Assembly: GCF_001723285.1 (NCBI RefSeq)
Contig: NZ_LPWG01000010.1
Coordinates: 434,001-498,000 of the forward strand
DNA length: 64,000 nucleotides
Direction of reading: 5' to 3'
Source of the DNA: Methyloceanibacter methanicus
GTDB lineage: Bacteria > Pseudomonadota > Alphaproteobacteria > Rhizobiales > Methyloligellaceae
In this document: positions 9,090 to 19,420 of the stretch, one piece after another
Numbering within the stretch: position 1 is the first letter of the stretch
Layout of the letters: every line of letters begins with the position of its first letter
Notes under the pieces: generated by a model
Told to the model about the DNA's origin: nothing
The model's input: only the letters and a program-made list of their open reading frames with translations
Database searches by the model: none
Program-made: the position numbers and the translations under genes

Positions 9090-10321
9090 CCGCCCATATG
9101 CGCCTTGGGTTCCAGGCTCCGGAAACCGAAGAGGAGCTGTCGCAGCTCGTCGTCGAGGCGGCGGAAGCCCGCACGCCGCTTGAGATCATGGGCAAGGGTA
9201 CCAAGCGCGAACTGGGTCATGCAGTCCGGGCGGGCGCGATCGTCAGCACCGAGAACATGAAGGGCATCACCCTGTACGAGCCCACCGAGCTCGTCATGGT
9301 GGCCAAGGCCGGGACGCCGATTGCCGAGATCGAAGCCGCGCTCGCCGAAAACGATCAGGAACTCGCCTGCGAGCCGGTCGATATCGCGCCGGTCCTGGGT
9401 TACGGTCCCGGCGACGGCACCGTCGGCGGTCTTGTGGCCACGAACATTTCCGGCAGCCGCCGCATTCTCAAAGGCGCGGTGCGGGACCACGTTCTCGGCA
9501 TCCGCGCCGTCAACGGACGTGGGGAGATCATCAAGTCGGGCGGGCGCGTCATGAAGAACGTGACGGGCTACGACCTCGCCCGGACGCTGGTCGGCTCCTG
9601 GGGCACGCTGGCCGTCATGAGCGAGGTCGCGCTGAAAGTGCTGCCCGTGCAGCGCGAATCGCGCACGCTGGTCTTCTTCGGACTGACCGATTTCGCCGCC
9701 GTCGAGGCGCTGTGTCTCGCCATGGGGACGCCCTATGAGGTGTCCGGCACGCTTCACCTTCATGCCGAACTGGCCGCGCGCGTGACCGATGAAGAGCTCG
9801 CAGGCAATGGTGCCGCCGTAACCGCGATCCGGGTGGAGAGCTTCCCGGCCTCAGCCAGATATCGCACCAGCCGGCTGCGCGAGGCCCTGCTGGCCTACGG
9901 GCCCCAACTCGAACTGGACTCCGATCGCAGCCGGGTCTTTTGGCGCGACGTGCAGTCGCTGAAGATGTTCCAAGACGTGAAATATCCGCTCTGGCGCGTC
10001 TCCACGGTTCCGAGCCGGGCTGCGACCCTCATCGGCAACCTTGCGCGCAAGATCGACGTCCGTGTGGCCTATGACTGGTCGGGCGGCCTCGTCTGGATCG
10101 AGACGCCGGCCCTCGCCGATGCGGCCGCGGTGGAGATTCGCCGTCAACTCGCGGAGTTTGGAGGACATGCCACGCTGATTCGCGCCGACAGTACGATTCG
10201 CAACGGCACGAACGTGTTCCAGCCCTTGGAGCCGCCCCATGACGCGCTGGCGGCGAAGCTGAAACATGCCTTCGACCCGCTCGGCCTGTTCAACCCCGGC
10301 CGGCTGTATCGGGACCGGTAG
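9086..10321 (+). CDS. glcE: Glycolate oxidase subunit GlcE (FAD-binding)
   Basis: The 411-residue protein is a shortened FAD-linked oxidase. It has the PCMH fold (LEIMGKGTKRELG, GTVGGLVATNISGSRR and VMKNVTGYDLARTLVGSWGT in short pieces) and lacks the long C-terminal catalytic region of GlcD. It starts with GTG overlapping the glcD stop, which points to translational coupling. It forms the membrane-associated glycolate oxidase complex with GlcD and GlcF. The order D-E-F is the classic one, and length and motifs are normal. Confidence 0.95.
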   Translation: MTAHMRLGFQAPETEEELSQLVVEAAEARTPLEIMGKGTKRELGHAVRAGAIVSTENMKGITLYEPTELVMVAKAGTPIAEIEAALAENDQELACEPVDIAPVLGYGPGDGTVGGLVATNISGSRRILKGAVRDHVLGIRAVNGRGEIIKSGGRVMKNVTGYDLARTLVGSWGTLAVMSEVALKVLPVQRESRTLVFFGLTDFAAVEALCLAMGTPYEVSGTLHLHAELAARVTDEELAGNGAAVTAIRVESFPASARYRTSRLREALLAYGPQLELDSDRSRVFWRDVQSLKMFQDVKYPLWRVSTVPSRAATLIGNLARKIDVRVAYDWSGGLVWIETPALADAAAVEIRRQLAEFGGHATLIRADSTIRNGTNVFQPLEPPHDALAAKLKHAFDPLGLFNPGRLYRDR

Positions 10322-10327
10322 CGCGCC

Positions 10328-11704
10328 ATGGAAACCAATTTCAACGCTCTGCAACTTGGAGACGCCACGATCGCGCGGGCGGACGAGATCTTGCGCCGCT
10401 GCGTCCATTGCGGTCTCTGCACCGCGACCTGTCCCACCTATGTGCTGACAGGGGATGAGCGCGACAGTCCGCGCGGGCGCATCTACCTGATGAAGCAGAT
10501 GTTCGAGACGCGCGACGTGCCTGCGACGACCGTCTATCACATCGACCGGTGCCTCTCCTGTCTCGGCTGCATGACGGCGTGCCCGAGCGGCGTCGACTAT
10601 ATGCATCTGGTCGATCTAGCCCGCTTGCGCATCGAGCAGCGCGGGCACCGCAGCCCGAACAAGAACACGATGCGCATGTTCCTGAGCCGGGTGCTGCCCT
10701 ATCCGAGCCGGTTCAAGACCATGCTGATCCTCGGCTGGTTTGCCCGGCCGTTCCGCGGCGTGATCGGCAAGCTGGGCATGAAGCGCATCGCGGCGGCGCT
10801 GGAACTGGTTCCGAAGGACGCGCTGAAGCTCAAGATCCTGCGCCCGCGCTCCGCCTACAACCCGCGCGCGCCGCAGCCCAAACGCGTGGCCATCATGCTG
10901 GGCTGCGTCCAGGAGGTGCTGGCGCCCCAGATCAACCGGGCGGCGATTCGCCTGCTGCGCCGGCATGGCGTGGACGTGATGGTGGTGAAGGACGAGGGCT
11001 GTTGCGGCGCGCTGTCCCATCATCTGGGGCGCGACGAGGAAGCGCGCGGCCATGCGCGGCGGAATATCGATGCGCTCACGGCGGTCATGCGCGAGCGGCT
11101 CTTGGACGCCATCATCCCCACCGCCAGCGGCTGCGGCACCACGCTGAAGGACTATGGCAATCTGCTCGAACGCGATCACGGCTACGCGGAACGCGCCGAA
11201 TACGTGGCCGGTCTCACGCGCGATCCGACCGAGTTCCTGAGCGAGATCGAGCTCAATCCGCCCGTGATGTGGACCGGGCTCAAGGTCGCCTATCACTCCG
11301 CCTGTTCCCTGGGCCATGGGCAGAAGCTCGACGAACTGCCCCGGCAGCTCCTGGAGCAGGCCGGTTACACGCTGACGGAGATCCCGGAAGGCCATTTGTG
11401 CTGCGGTTCGGCCGGCACCTACAACATTGTCGAACCGGAACTCTCCGCCGAGCTTCGGGACCGCAAGATCAAGAACATCGAATCGATCTCCCCGGACGTC
11501 ATCGTCACGGGCAATATCGGCTGCATCACCCAGCTCAAGGCCGGCACCGACATCCCCATCGTCCACACGGTGGAGCTTCTGGACTGGGCCACGGGCGGTC
11601 CGTGCCCGCCGGCGCTGTCGAAGATGCGCAAGCGCGCCCATCCCATCGAGGCGCTGGTCGAGATGGCCAAGGCCTCGGCCAAGGAAAAGGCGCTCGCCGA
11701 TTAG
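10328..11704 (+). CDS. glcF: Glycolate oxidase iron-sulfur subunit GlcF
   Basis: The 458-residue protein starts 6 bp after glcE. Two ferredoxin-type [4Fe-4S] motifs are visible, CVHCGLCTATCP near residue 24 and CLSCLGCMTACP near residue 74. They are followed by two CCG-type cysteine-rich domains (DEGCCGALSHH and HLCCGSAGTY), as in GlcF and related heterodisulfide-reductase-like subunits. It carries electrons from the flavin subunits to membrane quinone. All cluster ligands are present and no defect is visible. A histidyl-tRNA synthetase gene follows after 79 bp. Confidence 0.95.
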   Translation: METNFNALQLGDATIARADEILRRCVHCGLCTATCPTYVLTGDERDSPRGRIYLMKQMFETRDVPATTVYHIDRCLSCLGCMTACPSGVDYMHLVDLARLRIEQRGHRSPNKNTMRMFLSRVLPYPSRFKTMLILGWFARPFRGVIGKLGMKRIAAALELVPKDALKLKILRPRSAYNPRAPQPKRVAIMLGCVQEVLAPQINRAAIRLLRRHGVDVMVVKDEGCCGALSHHLGRDEEARGHARRNIDALTAVMRERLLDAIIPTASGCGTTLKDYGNLLERDHGYAERAEYVAGLTRDPTEFLSEIELNPPVMWTGLKVAYHSACSLGHGQKLDELPRQLLEQAGYTLTEIPEGHLCCGSAGTYNIVEPELSAELRDRKIKNIESISPDVIVTGNIGCITQLKAGTDIPIVHTVELLDWATGGPCPPALSKMRKRAHPIEALVEMAKASAKEKALAD

Positions 11705-11783
11705 GCCCCGCTTGCTTGCTGGCCGGGGAGCGATGGGCTAGAACGCGGCGGCTTGAGCATTTTGAATAACGGCCGCATCCCTC

Positions 11784-13277
11784 ATGAGTCAGAACGACGA
11801 TAAGCCCGGCCAAGGGCCTGATATCTCTCGTCCCGAAGCGCGCCTGCCCAAAGGGCTGCAGGACGGATCGGCGCAAGAGATTCGCGCGACCGAGGCGATG
11901 CTGGCCACCATCAAGTCCGTGTTCGAGCTCTACGGCTTCGAGCCGCTGGCGACGCCTGCCATCGAGTATACGGACGCGCTCGGCAAGTTCCTGCCCGACG
12001 AGGACCGGCCCAACGCGGGCGTGTTCTCCTTCCAGGACGACGACGAGCAATGGCTGTCGCTGCGCTACGACCTGACGGCGCCGCTCGCCCGCTACGTGGC
12101 CGAGAACTTCCAGACCCTGCCGAAGCCCTTCCGCCGCTATCAGACGGGGCTCGTGTGGCGCAACGAGAAGCCGGGCCCGGGCCGCTTCCGCCAGTTCATG
12201 CAGTTCGACGCGGACACGGTCGGCGCGCCGTCCGTCGCGGCGGACGCGGAACTGTGCATGCTCGCCGCCGACACCATGGAGGCGTTGGGCGTCCCGCGCG
12301 GGGACTATGTGGTCAAGGTCAACAGCCGGAAGATTCTTGACGGCGTTCTTGATTCCATCGGTGTCGAAGAGGACCGGCGGCTCACGGTCTTGAGGGCCAT
12401 CGACAAGTTCGACCGGCTTGGTAGAGACGGCGTTGAATTACTCCTTGGCGAAGGCCGGAAAGACGAGAGCGGCGACTTCACGAAGGGCGCGGGTCTGTCA
12501 GCGGACGATATCAACACGGTGATTTCATCGACCTGTCCGGTGGCGGGCGGGAATGCCGCTGCCTTGGAGAAACTCGCGCAGCTTCCGGAAACGGAGGCCG
12601 GTGCGAATGGAGTCCAGGAACTCAAGACGATTGCAGATCTCATAGAGTCGGCGGGTTACGCGGATCGCATTCTCATCGACCCGTCTATCGTCCGTGGCCT
12701 CGAATATTACACGGGCCCCGTGTTCGAGACGGAGCTGACGCCGACGATCAAAGACAATCGCGGGCAGACCATCCGGCTAGGCTCCGTCATGAGCGGCGGG
12801 CGCTATGACGGACTCGTCGAACGCTTCACCGGAGAGCGCGCGCCGGCGACCGGCATTTCGGTCGGCGTGTCGCGGCTCCTGTTCGGCCTTCAGCTGCTCG
12901 GCAAATACACCGGCGACGAGAGCCAAGGCCCCGTGGTCGTGCTCGTCTTCGACAAGGATCGCATGGGTGACTACCAGCGAATGGTGCAGACCTTGCGCGC
13001 GGCGGACATCCGCGCCGAGCTCTATCTCGGTTCGTCCGGCATGAAGGCGCAGATGAAATATGCCGACAAGCGCGGCGCCCCTTGCGTCGTCATCCAAGGT
13101 GGCGACGAAAAAGAGCGCGGCGAAGTTCAGATCAAGGACCTCGCGCTCGGCGCCACGCTCACCAAGATCGAAGACCGTGAGGAGTACCTGAAGAAACAGG
13201 CCGAGGCGCAGTTCGCCGTCCCGGAAGCCAAGCTTGTCGAAGCGGTTCGCCAGGTCCTTTCGCGCCAGAAGACATAG
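11784..13277 (+). CDS. hisS: Histidine--tRNA ligase
   Basis: This is a class II aminoacyl-tRNA synthetase of 497 residues, the long alphaproteobacterial form. Motif 2 ([17 protein letters not shown]) lies near residue 125, the histidine-specific [11 protein letters not shown] near residue 305, and motif 3 ([11 protein letters not shown]) near residue 355, followed by the C-terminal anticodon-binding domain. It charges tRNA-His in the cytoplasm. It heads a hisS-hisZ-hisG run, and HisZ is itself a HisS paralogue. Codons from about 12335 to 12650 include TTA, AGA, ATA and GGA, which are rare in the flanks, hinting at a small recombined patch although the protein is intact. Confidence 0.96.
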   Translation: MSQNDDKPGQGPDISRPEARLPKGLQDGSAQEIRATEAMLATIKSVFELYGFEPLATPAIEYTDALGKFLPDEDRPNAGVFSFQDDDEQWLSLRYDLTAPLARYVAENFQTLPKPFRRYQTGLVWRNEKPGPGRFRQFMQFDADTVGAPSVAADAELCMLAADTMEALGVPRGDYVVKVNSRKILDGVLDSIGVEEDRRLTVLRAIDKFDRLGRDGVELLLGEGRKDESGDFTKGAGLSADDINTVISSTCPVAGGNAAALEKLAQLPETEAGANGVQELKTIADLIESAGYADRILIDPSIVRGLEYYTGPVFETELTPTIKDNRGQTIRLGSVMSGGRYDGLVERFTGERAPATGISVGVSRLLFGLQLLGKYTGDESQGPVVVLVFDKDRMGDYQRMVQTLRAADIRAELYLGSSGMKAQMKYADKRGAPCVVIQGGDEKERGEVQIKDLALGATLTKIEDREEYLKKQAEAQFAVPEAKLVEAVRQVLSRQKT

Positions 13278-13305
13278 GAATGTTAGCGATGGCCTCCTAT
13301 GACAT

Positions 13306-13396
13306 GTCATGGCCGGGCTTGACCCGGCCATCCACGGTCTTCTCTGTGGCTCTGTCCAAAAATCGTGGATGCCCGGGACCTCGCCCTGGCATGACG
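13306..13396. repeat. Palindromic REP-like element, copy 1 (hisS-hisZ gap)
   Basis: Outer arms GTCAT and ATGAC enclose a first hairpin (ATGGCCGGG, short loop, CCCGGCCAT), a CCACG...CGTGG pair and a degenerate second hairpin. The same architecture recurs at 15305-15391 with high identity over the arms. Elements of this kind are widespread in intergenic regions of Hyphomicrobiales. It probably acts as a transcript-folding or nucleoid element, and the function here is inferred. Confidence 0.75.
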
Positions 13397-13424
13397 GTCG
13401 ATCATTGCAGGCTCGGGTGAACCC

Positions 13425-14603
13425 ATGACCGCCGAATCCGCCAAAGCGTTCGAGGCCCTCGAAGGCCAGGCCCGCGATCTCGTCGGCCTGTTCGGGCGCG
13501 CGGGCTACGAGTTCGTCGCGCCGGCGATCCTGCAGCCGGCGAGCGTGTTCCTCGATCAGATCGGCGAGCAGGTGCGCGCCCGGTCCTACGTCTTCACCGA
13601 CCTGGCGGGCGAGGAGCTGTGCCTCCGGCCCGATCTCACCGTGCCGGTCTCGCGCCTCTATCTGGAGCGCCACCCGCTGGCCGACGCCGAAGCCCGTTAT
13701 TGCTATAACGGTCCCGCCTTCCGCTTTCAGCCGCTGGGGCCGTCCGCCACGCACCCGCGCGAATTCCGCCAGGCAGGCGTGGAATGTTTCGGCGCGTCCG
13801 ACAAGGCTGCCGCCGACGTGGAGGTGCTGCTGCTCGCCACGGACGCGGTGCGGAGCGCGGGGCTTTCCGGTTTCCGCTTGCGCTTCGGCGACATCGCCTT
13901 GTTCTATGCGCTGGTCGATGCGCTGGACCTGCCGGAGCGCTGGCGGGTCAAGCTGCGCCACTATTTCTGGCGTCCGCCGAGCTTCCACGCGTTGCTCGAC
14001 AGACTTGCGAAGGGCGAGCGCATCACCCCGAACGGTCTCGTAACGGCCCTGGCCGAGCAACTCGCGGGCAAAGGCCAGGCCGAGGCGGAGGATGTCGTGT
14101 CCGCCTATCTCGACGCGGAAGGCATTCCGCTGGCCGGCAACAGAACGTTGCGGGAAATCACCGCGCGCCTGCTCGATCAGACGGCGGACCTTTACGCGGA
14201 CACGCTGCCGAAGGAGGTGGCCACCGTCATCGAGTATTTCCTGGCGGTCTCGGCCCCGCCGCGCGAAGCCGTGGACAGGATCGCGATGATCGCGCACGGG
14301 GCCGGCCTCGACATCGATGCCGCGCTCGGCGTGGCCGCGCGCCGCTTCCATCTCCTCGAAGGCGCGGGGATCGATCTCAAGGCCGCGACGTTTGCGACGG
14401 AGTTCGGCCGCAAGCTGGAATACTACTCGGGCCTCGTGTTCCAGATCGAGGCGCCGGGGATGGACGAGACCGAGCCGGTCGCCGGTGGCGGCCGCTACGA
14501 CAATCTCCTCACTGCGCTCGGGGCGCCGCGCCCCGTGCCGGCCGTGGGCTCGGCCATCCACACCGAGCGCTTGCTGGCCGCTGTCGGGAGGGCATCGTCA
14601 TGA
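13425..14603 (+). CDS. hisZ: ATP phosphoribosyltransferase regulatory subunit HisZ
   Basis: The 392-residue protein resembles the catalytic core of histidyl-tRNA synthetase but lacks the C-terminal anticodon-binding domain, as expected for HisZ. It keeps the class II fold signatures (LRPDLTVPVSRLYLE, FGRKLEYYSGLVFQIE and GGGRYDNLLTALG). HisZ is needed for activity and histidine feedback of the short form of HisG. The stop overlaps the hisG start (ATGA), so the two are translationally coupled. A REP-like repeat lies between it and hisS. Confidence 0.94.
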   Translation: MTAESAKAFEALEGQARDLVGLFGRAGYEFVAPAILQPASVFLDQIGEQVRARSYVFTDLAGEELCLRPDLTVPVSRLYLERHPLADAEARYCYNGPAFRFQPLGPSATHPREFRQAGVECFGASDKAAADVEVLLLATDAVRSAGLSGFRLRFGDIALFYALVDALDLPERWRVKLRHYFWRPPSFHALLDRLAKGERITPNGLVTALAEQLAGKGQAEAEDVVSAYLDAEGIPLAGNRTLREITARLLDQTADLYADTLPKEVATVIEYFLAVSAPPREAVDRIAMIAHGAGLDIDAALGVAARRFHLLEGAGIDLKAATFATEFGRKLEYYSGLVFQIEAPGMDETEPVAGGGRYDNLLTALGAPRPVPAVGSAIHTERLLAAVGRASS

Positions 14604-15301
14604 GCGCGCCGTCCCTTGTCATCGCCGTACCCTCCAAGGGGCGACTCAAGGAGAAGGCCGCCGAGTTGTTCGACGCGGCGGGCTTCACCTTGCGCGTCAA
14701 GGGCCACGAGCGCGGTTATCGGGGACAGCTCGACGGGCTACCCGATGTCGCGGTGGAATACACCTCCGCCGCCGAGATCGTGCATCAATTGCGTTCGGGC
14801 CGCGTGCATCTCGGCATCACCGGCGAGGACCTGGTGCGCGAGACCGTGCACGACGTGGACGGACGGATCGCGTTCCTCATGCCGCTTGGGTTCGGCCATG
14901 CGGACGTGGTCGTGGCCGTGCCCGAGTGCTGGCTCGACGTGTCGCGCATGGCGGACTTGGAAGACGTGGCCGAGCAGTTCGCGCGCAATCACGGGCGGGG
15001 GCTTCGTGTCGCCACCAAATACATGAACCTCACGCGGCGTTTTTTCGCGAAAGAGGGCGTCACCGGCTACCGCATCGTCGAAAGCGTCGGCGCGACCGAA
15101 GCAACGCCCGCCACGGGCACGTCCGAGCTGATCGTGGACATCACCTCGACGGGCACGACCCTGAAGGCGAACCACCTGAAAGTGCTCGAGGACGGGCTGA
15201 TCCTGAAGTCGCAAGCCCACCTCCTGGCCTCGAAGCGTGCCGGCTGGGACGCGCGTGCCCGCGAACTGTGTGAGAGGATCCTGTCGAGTCTTTCCCAATA
15301 G
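14600..15301 (+). CDS. hisG: ATP phosphoribosyltransferase, short form (HisG)
   Basis: The 233-residue length marks it as the short HisG that lacks the C-terminal regulatory domain and depends on HisZ, encoded directly upstream. Motifs include VPSKGRLKEKA at the start, LGITGEDLV in the middle and the PRPP-binding loop IVDITSTGTTLKANHL near residue 180. It joins ATP and PRPP in the first step of histidine synthesis. The ATG at 14600 overlaps the hisZ stop. A second copy of the REP-like palindrome begins 4 bp after the stop codon and may protect the 3' end of the transcript. Confidence 0.95.
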   Translation: MSAPSLVIAVPSKGRLKEKAAELFDAAGFTLRVKGHERGYRGQLDGLPDVAVEYTSAAEIVHQLRSGRVHLGITGEDLVRETVHDVDGRIAFLMPLGFGHADVVVAVPECWLDVSRMADLEDVAEQFARNHGRGLRVATKYMNLTRRFFAKEGVTGYRIVESVGATEATPATGTSELIVDITSTGTTLKANHLKVLEDGLILKSQAHLLASKRAGWDARARELCERILSSLSQ

Positions 15302-15304
15302 AAC

Positions 15305-15391
15305 GTCATGGCCGGGCTTGTCCCGGCCATCCACGTCTTTCCAGTGCGCTTCCACTAAATCGTGGATGCCCGGCAAAAGGCCGGGCATGAC
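15305..15391. repeat. Palindromic REP-like element, copy 2 (after hisG)
   Basis: This copy is better preserved than the one at 13306. It has outer arms GTCAT/ATGAC, a first stem ATGGCCGGG/CCCGGCCAT, a CCACG/CGTGG pair, and a second stem GCCCGGC/GCCGGGC around an AAAAG loop. The result is a cloverleaf-like fold of two hairpins on a shared base stem. Confidence 0.8.
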
Positions 15392-15457
15392 GAGGAAGGT
15401 TTGGGTTCACCGGGAGGTGAATGGCGGTTGATGGCCGCAGCCGCTAGTCTCCGCGCC

Positions 15458-16168
15458 ATGTGGATTCGTCTCGCCCTCGCAAGCGCCTTGCTCGCCGGCT
15501 CTTACGCTGCGGCCATTGCCGCGCCCGCGCGCATCGTGATCCTCACGAGCGCCGAGGCGGCGGACGACTGGCGGCTCTGCGAGATCGGCGACCAGCGGGC
15601 GCGAGCCTTGCGCTACAACTATCTCGGCGCCAAGGCCGCGAAGACGTTGTTCGGCGAGGACGGGCCGCCCGCGTTCTTCTTCGCCATCACGCCGCACACC
15701 GTGGCAACGGCCACGCCGGCCGCGGAAAGCTGGCGCAAGCCGATCATCCATTATTCGGTGTTGCCGCAGGACGATCCGAAGACGAGGGACGAGGCGCTGC
15801 ACGCCCGTACGCGCGAGGCCGCAGGCAATATCCTCAACAACCCGGCGCTGAAGGGAAAGACGATCGTCATGGTCTGGGACCGGCGGCACATCGCCGATCC
15901 CGAACTCGACAAGAAGTTCGAGCGCGAGGCCGCGGTGACGCTCCGCCAGCTCTTCCATCTCGACATCCTGCCGGGCGTGCCGCGCGAATGGCCGGCCCAG
16001 AACCACGACTATTTCTGGATCGTCGATTTCCCCGAGAGTTCGAACGTGCCGCTCAAATTCGAGTTGGTGAAACAGGACTTCGGCAAGTCGTTCCCCAAAG
16101 TGCCCGCGAACGACTGGGGCGAACCGAGCGGTCTTTCGAGCGATAGTGGTTGCGTCACGACGCCCTAA
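15458..16168 (+). CDS. Exported protein of unknown function
   Basis: The ATG at 15458 opens a good signal peptide (MWIRLALASALLAG with AIAAPA at the cleavage site), giving about 236 residues. An in-frame ATG at 15431 is possible but would bury the signal. After cleavage, RIVILTSAEAAD and LGAKAAKTLFGEDGPPAFFFAITP resemble the fold of histidine-phosphatase-like exported proteins of Hyphomicrobiales. The late stretch GKTIVMVWDRRHI fits a strand before an active-site His. I see no clear RHG motif, so a phosphatase call is not made. It stands alone between hisG and groEL. Confidence 0.7.
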   Translation: MWIRLALASALLAGSYAAAIAAPARIVILTSAEAADDWRLCEIGDQRARALRYNYLGAKAAKTLFGEDGPPAFFFAITPHTVATATPAAESWRKPIIHYSVLPQDDPKTRDEALHARTREAAGNILNNPALKGKTIVMVWDRRHIADPELDKKFEREAAVTLRQLFHLDILPGVPREWPAQNHDYFWIVDFPESSNVPLKFELVKQDFGKSFPKVPANDWGEPSGLSSDSGCVTTP

Positions 16169-16192
16169 CGCCTGCACCTGCCTAACAGCCAC

Positions 16193-16225
16193 AAAAAAGG
16201 GCCGCCCAAGAAGGGACGGCCCTTA
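16193..16225 (-). terminator. Intrinsic terminator after groEL
   Basis: Read on the minus strand, AAGGGCCG pairs with CGGCCCTT around a short loop, and the stem runs straight into a T tract (TTTTTTG). It lies about 25 bp beyond the groEL stop, where the operon should end. Confidence 0.85.
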
Positions 16226-16249
16226 ATGTCTTCGTCGAAGGACGCTGGA

Positions 16250-17917
<1,668 letters not shown>

Positions 17918-17989
17918 TCACACGCCGCGATTGCGGCCGTGCCCGAGCGGTGAAACGGAAATTCGGTTGGCGCGGTAGCGGCGCTTGCC

Positions 17990-18304
17990 CTACGCGGCCT
18001 TCTTCGAGGCGACGGCCCCTTCGAGGACGCCGAGAATGTCGCTCTCCTTCATGATGAGAACGTCGTCGCCATCGATCTTCACCTCGGTGCCGGACCACTT
18101 GCCGAACAGCACGCGATCGCCGACCTGGACGTCGAGCGGCTGGACCTTGCCCTTGTCGTCGGCAACACCCGGGCCCACGGCCACCACTTCGCCCTGCTGC
18201 GGCTTCTCCTTCGCCGTGTCCGGAATAATGATGCCACCCGTGGTCCGTTCTTCCTCATCGATCCGGCGCACCACGACGCGGTCATGCAATGGACGAAACT
18301 TCAT
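17990..18304 (-). CDS. groES: Co-chaperonin GroES (10 kDa)
   Basis: The 104-residue protein has the GroES pattern: [16 protein letters not shown] at the start, the mobile loop [15 protein letters not shown] near residues 24-38, and [19 protein letters not shown] later. It caps the GroEL ring. It is the first gene of the groESL operon. A GGAGGA-type ribosome-binding site lies just upstream (18308-18317 read on the minus strand). Confidence 0.97.
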   Translation of the reverse strand: MKFRPLHDRVVVRRIDEEERTTGGIIIPDTAKEKPQQGEVVAVGPGVADDKGKVQPLDVQVGDRVLFGKWSGTEVKIDGDDVLIMKESDILGVLEGAVASKKAA

Positions 18305-18402
18305 CTTTTTTCTCCTCCTAGACAGATTGTCGAAAAATTGTCGTGAAACGAGGGTGTTATCCGAGGATCGGCCCCCTCCCGCACGCTATTTAGAACCCTC
18401 TT

Positions 18403-18429
18403 TTAGCACTTTCAAGGCATGAGTGCCAA
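18403..18429 (-). promoter_or_regulatory. CIRCE operator (HrcA site) of groESL
   Basis: TTAGCACTT, nine spacer bases and GAGTGCCAA form the 9-9-9 CIRCE inverted repeat with two mismatches to the consensus TTAGCACTC-N9-GAGTGCTAA. It lies about 100 bp upstream of groES. A perfect extra left half-site, TTAGCACTC, follows at 18434-18442. CIRCE is bound by the HrcA repressor, so heat-shock control of groESL is expected. Confidence 0.9.
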
Positions 18430-18558
18430 GAAATTAGCACTCTCGGGTGGGTGCTGCCAATGCGCTGATTTTGCTCAATAAATCGCCTAGACGGAATCGC
18501 GGGGCGGTCTTAGCATCGAGGGGTCAAGAACACGATCAAGCATGGGGGACGAGGACCG

Positions 18559-18825
18559 ATGGATCAGGCCTTCGCCAATCAAATTGCCGGCTATTCGCTG
18601 ACCACAGCCGAGATTCTCTATCGCTTTCCCGATCACCGGGAATTGCTGCAGAGCTATATTTGGCAGGATTTCGATCTTGCCCCGCGCTTTCCAAAGCTTT
18701 CCGAGTTCCTGGATTTCTGGAACGCCAATTTGGAAGGCCCGCTGTATCGCGTGCGCGTGGCCCACAAGACGTTGATTTCGCCCACCGAATTCAGCTTCGT
18801 GGATGGGGAACTGCAGGTGCACTAA
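18559..18825 (+). CDS. usg: Usg-family protein
   Basis: The 88-residue protein matches the small alphaproteobacterial Usg family along its length, including LTTAEILYRFPDH, the tryptophan-containing WQDFDLAPRFPKL and VRVAHKTLISP. Family members are near 90 residues and cytoplasmic. The function is not established; the name came from a position upstream of another gene in early studies. It faces away from groES, so the CIRCE region could also lie near its promoter. The start fits the family N-terminus. Confidence 0.85.
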   Translation: MDQAFANQIAGYSLTTAEILYRFPDHRELLQSYIWQDFDLAPRFPKLSEFLDFWNANLEGPLYRVRVAHKTLISPTEFSFVDGELQVH

Positions 18826-18922
18826 GGCGGAGAGCGGCCGTCCTGCCGCTCGCCTTCATCGCGCCGCCATGGCAAGCTCTTAGCCTTGCAAGGCTTGATC
18901 GGCGGGCATCGGGAGGCGTGGC

Positions 18923-19417
18923 ATGTGGCGGTTCATCAAAGGTTTCTTCTCGGGCATCCTGATCGGGGCGGTGCTGGGCCTAGGCCTCGGCATCTTCCTG
19001 TTCCCCTATCTTTTCCCGCCGCCGGAGGCGCAGGAGACCTTGGCCCGGGAGGAGAGCGGGGCGCTCGTGGCCAAGGGCACGTTCATCCACGCCAATCCGT
19101 CTGATCCGGTCCATTACGGCAAGGGCGAGGTCAGCGTTTATCCGAGCACGGTGTTTCTCGGCAAGGACTTCGAAGTGGGCCCGGGCCCCGACTACCACGT
19201 CTATCTGGTGCCCAAGGGGGACATCCTCTCCTCCGAGGACGTGAAGGATACGATGTATGTGGATCTCGGGCGCTTACGCGCCTTCAAGGGCAGCCAGAAC
19301 TACGCGATCCCCGCCGGGGTCGATCTCAAGGCCTATCCGTCCGTCGTCATCTGGTGCCAGCAATTCGGCGTGCTGATTTCACCCGCCGATCTCGATTTCG
19401 AGCCAGAGGCGTCTTGA
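18923..19417 (+). CDS. Membrane-anchored DM13-domain protein
   Basis: An N-terminal membrane segment (residues 7-32, glycine-rich) anchors a periplasmic domain. That domain has the DM13 pattern: a small beta-sandwich with GKGEVSVYP, the long FLGKDFEVGPGPDYHVYL strand pair (quoted in two parts in the family) and a late Cys in VVIWCQQFGVLI. DM13 domains are proposed to carry electrons or redox chemistry, partly from comparative genomics, so the role is uncertain. The total length is 164 residues. The start is supported by a GGGAGG ribosome-binding site 8-9 bp upstream. Confidence 0.82.
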   Translation: MWRFIKGFFSGILIGAVLGLGLGIFLFPYLFPPPEAQETLAREESGALVAKGTFIHANPSDPVHYGKGEVSVYPSTVFLGKDFEVGPGPDYHVYLVPKGDILSSEDVKDTMYVDLGRLRAFKGSQNYAIPAGVDLKAYPSVVIWCQQFGVLISPADLDFEPEAS

Positions 19418-19420
19418 GGG

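Noticed and set aside
12777..14561. A 594-codon minus-strand frame across hisS and hisZ
   Set aside because: It is antisense to two intact and well-recognised genes and crosses the REP-like repeat.
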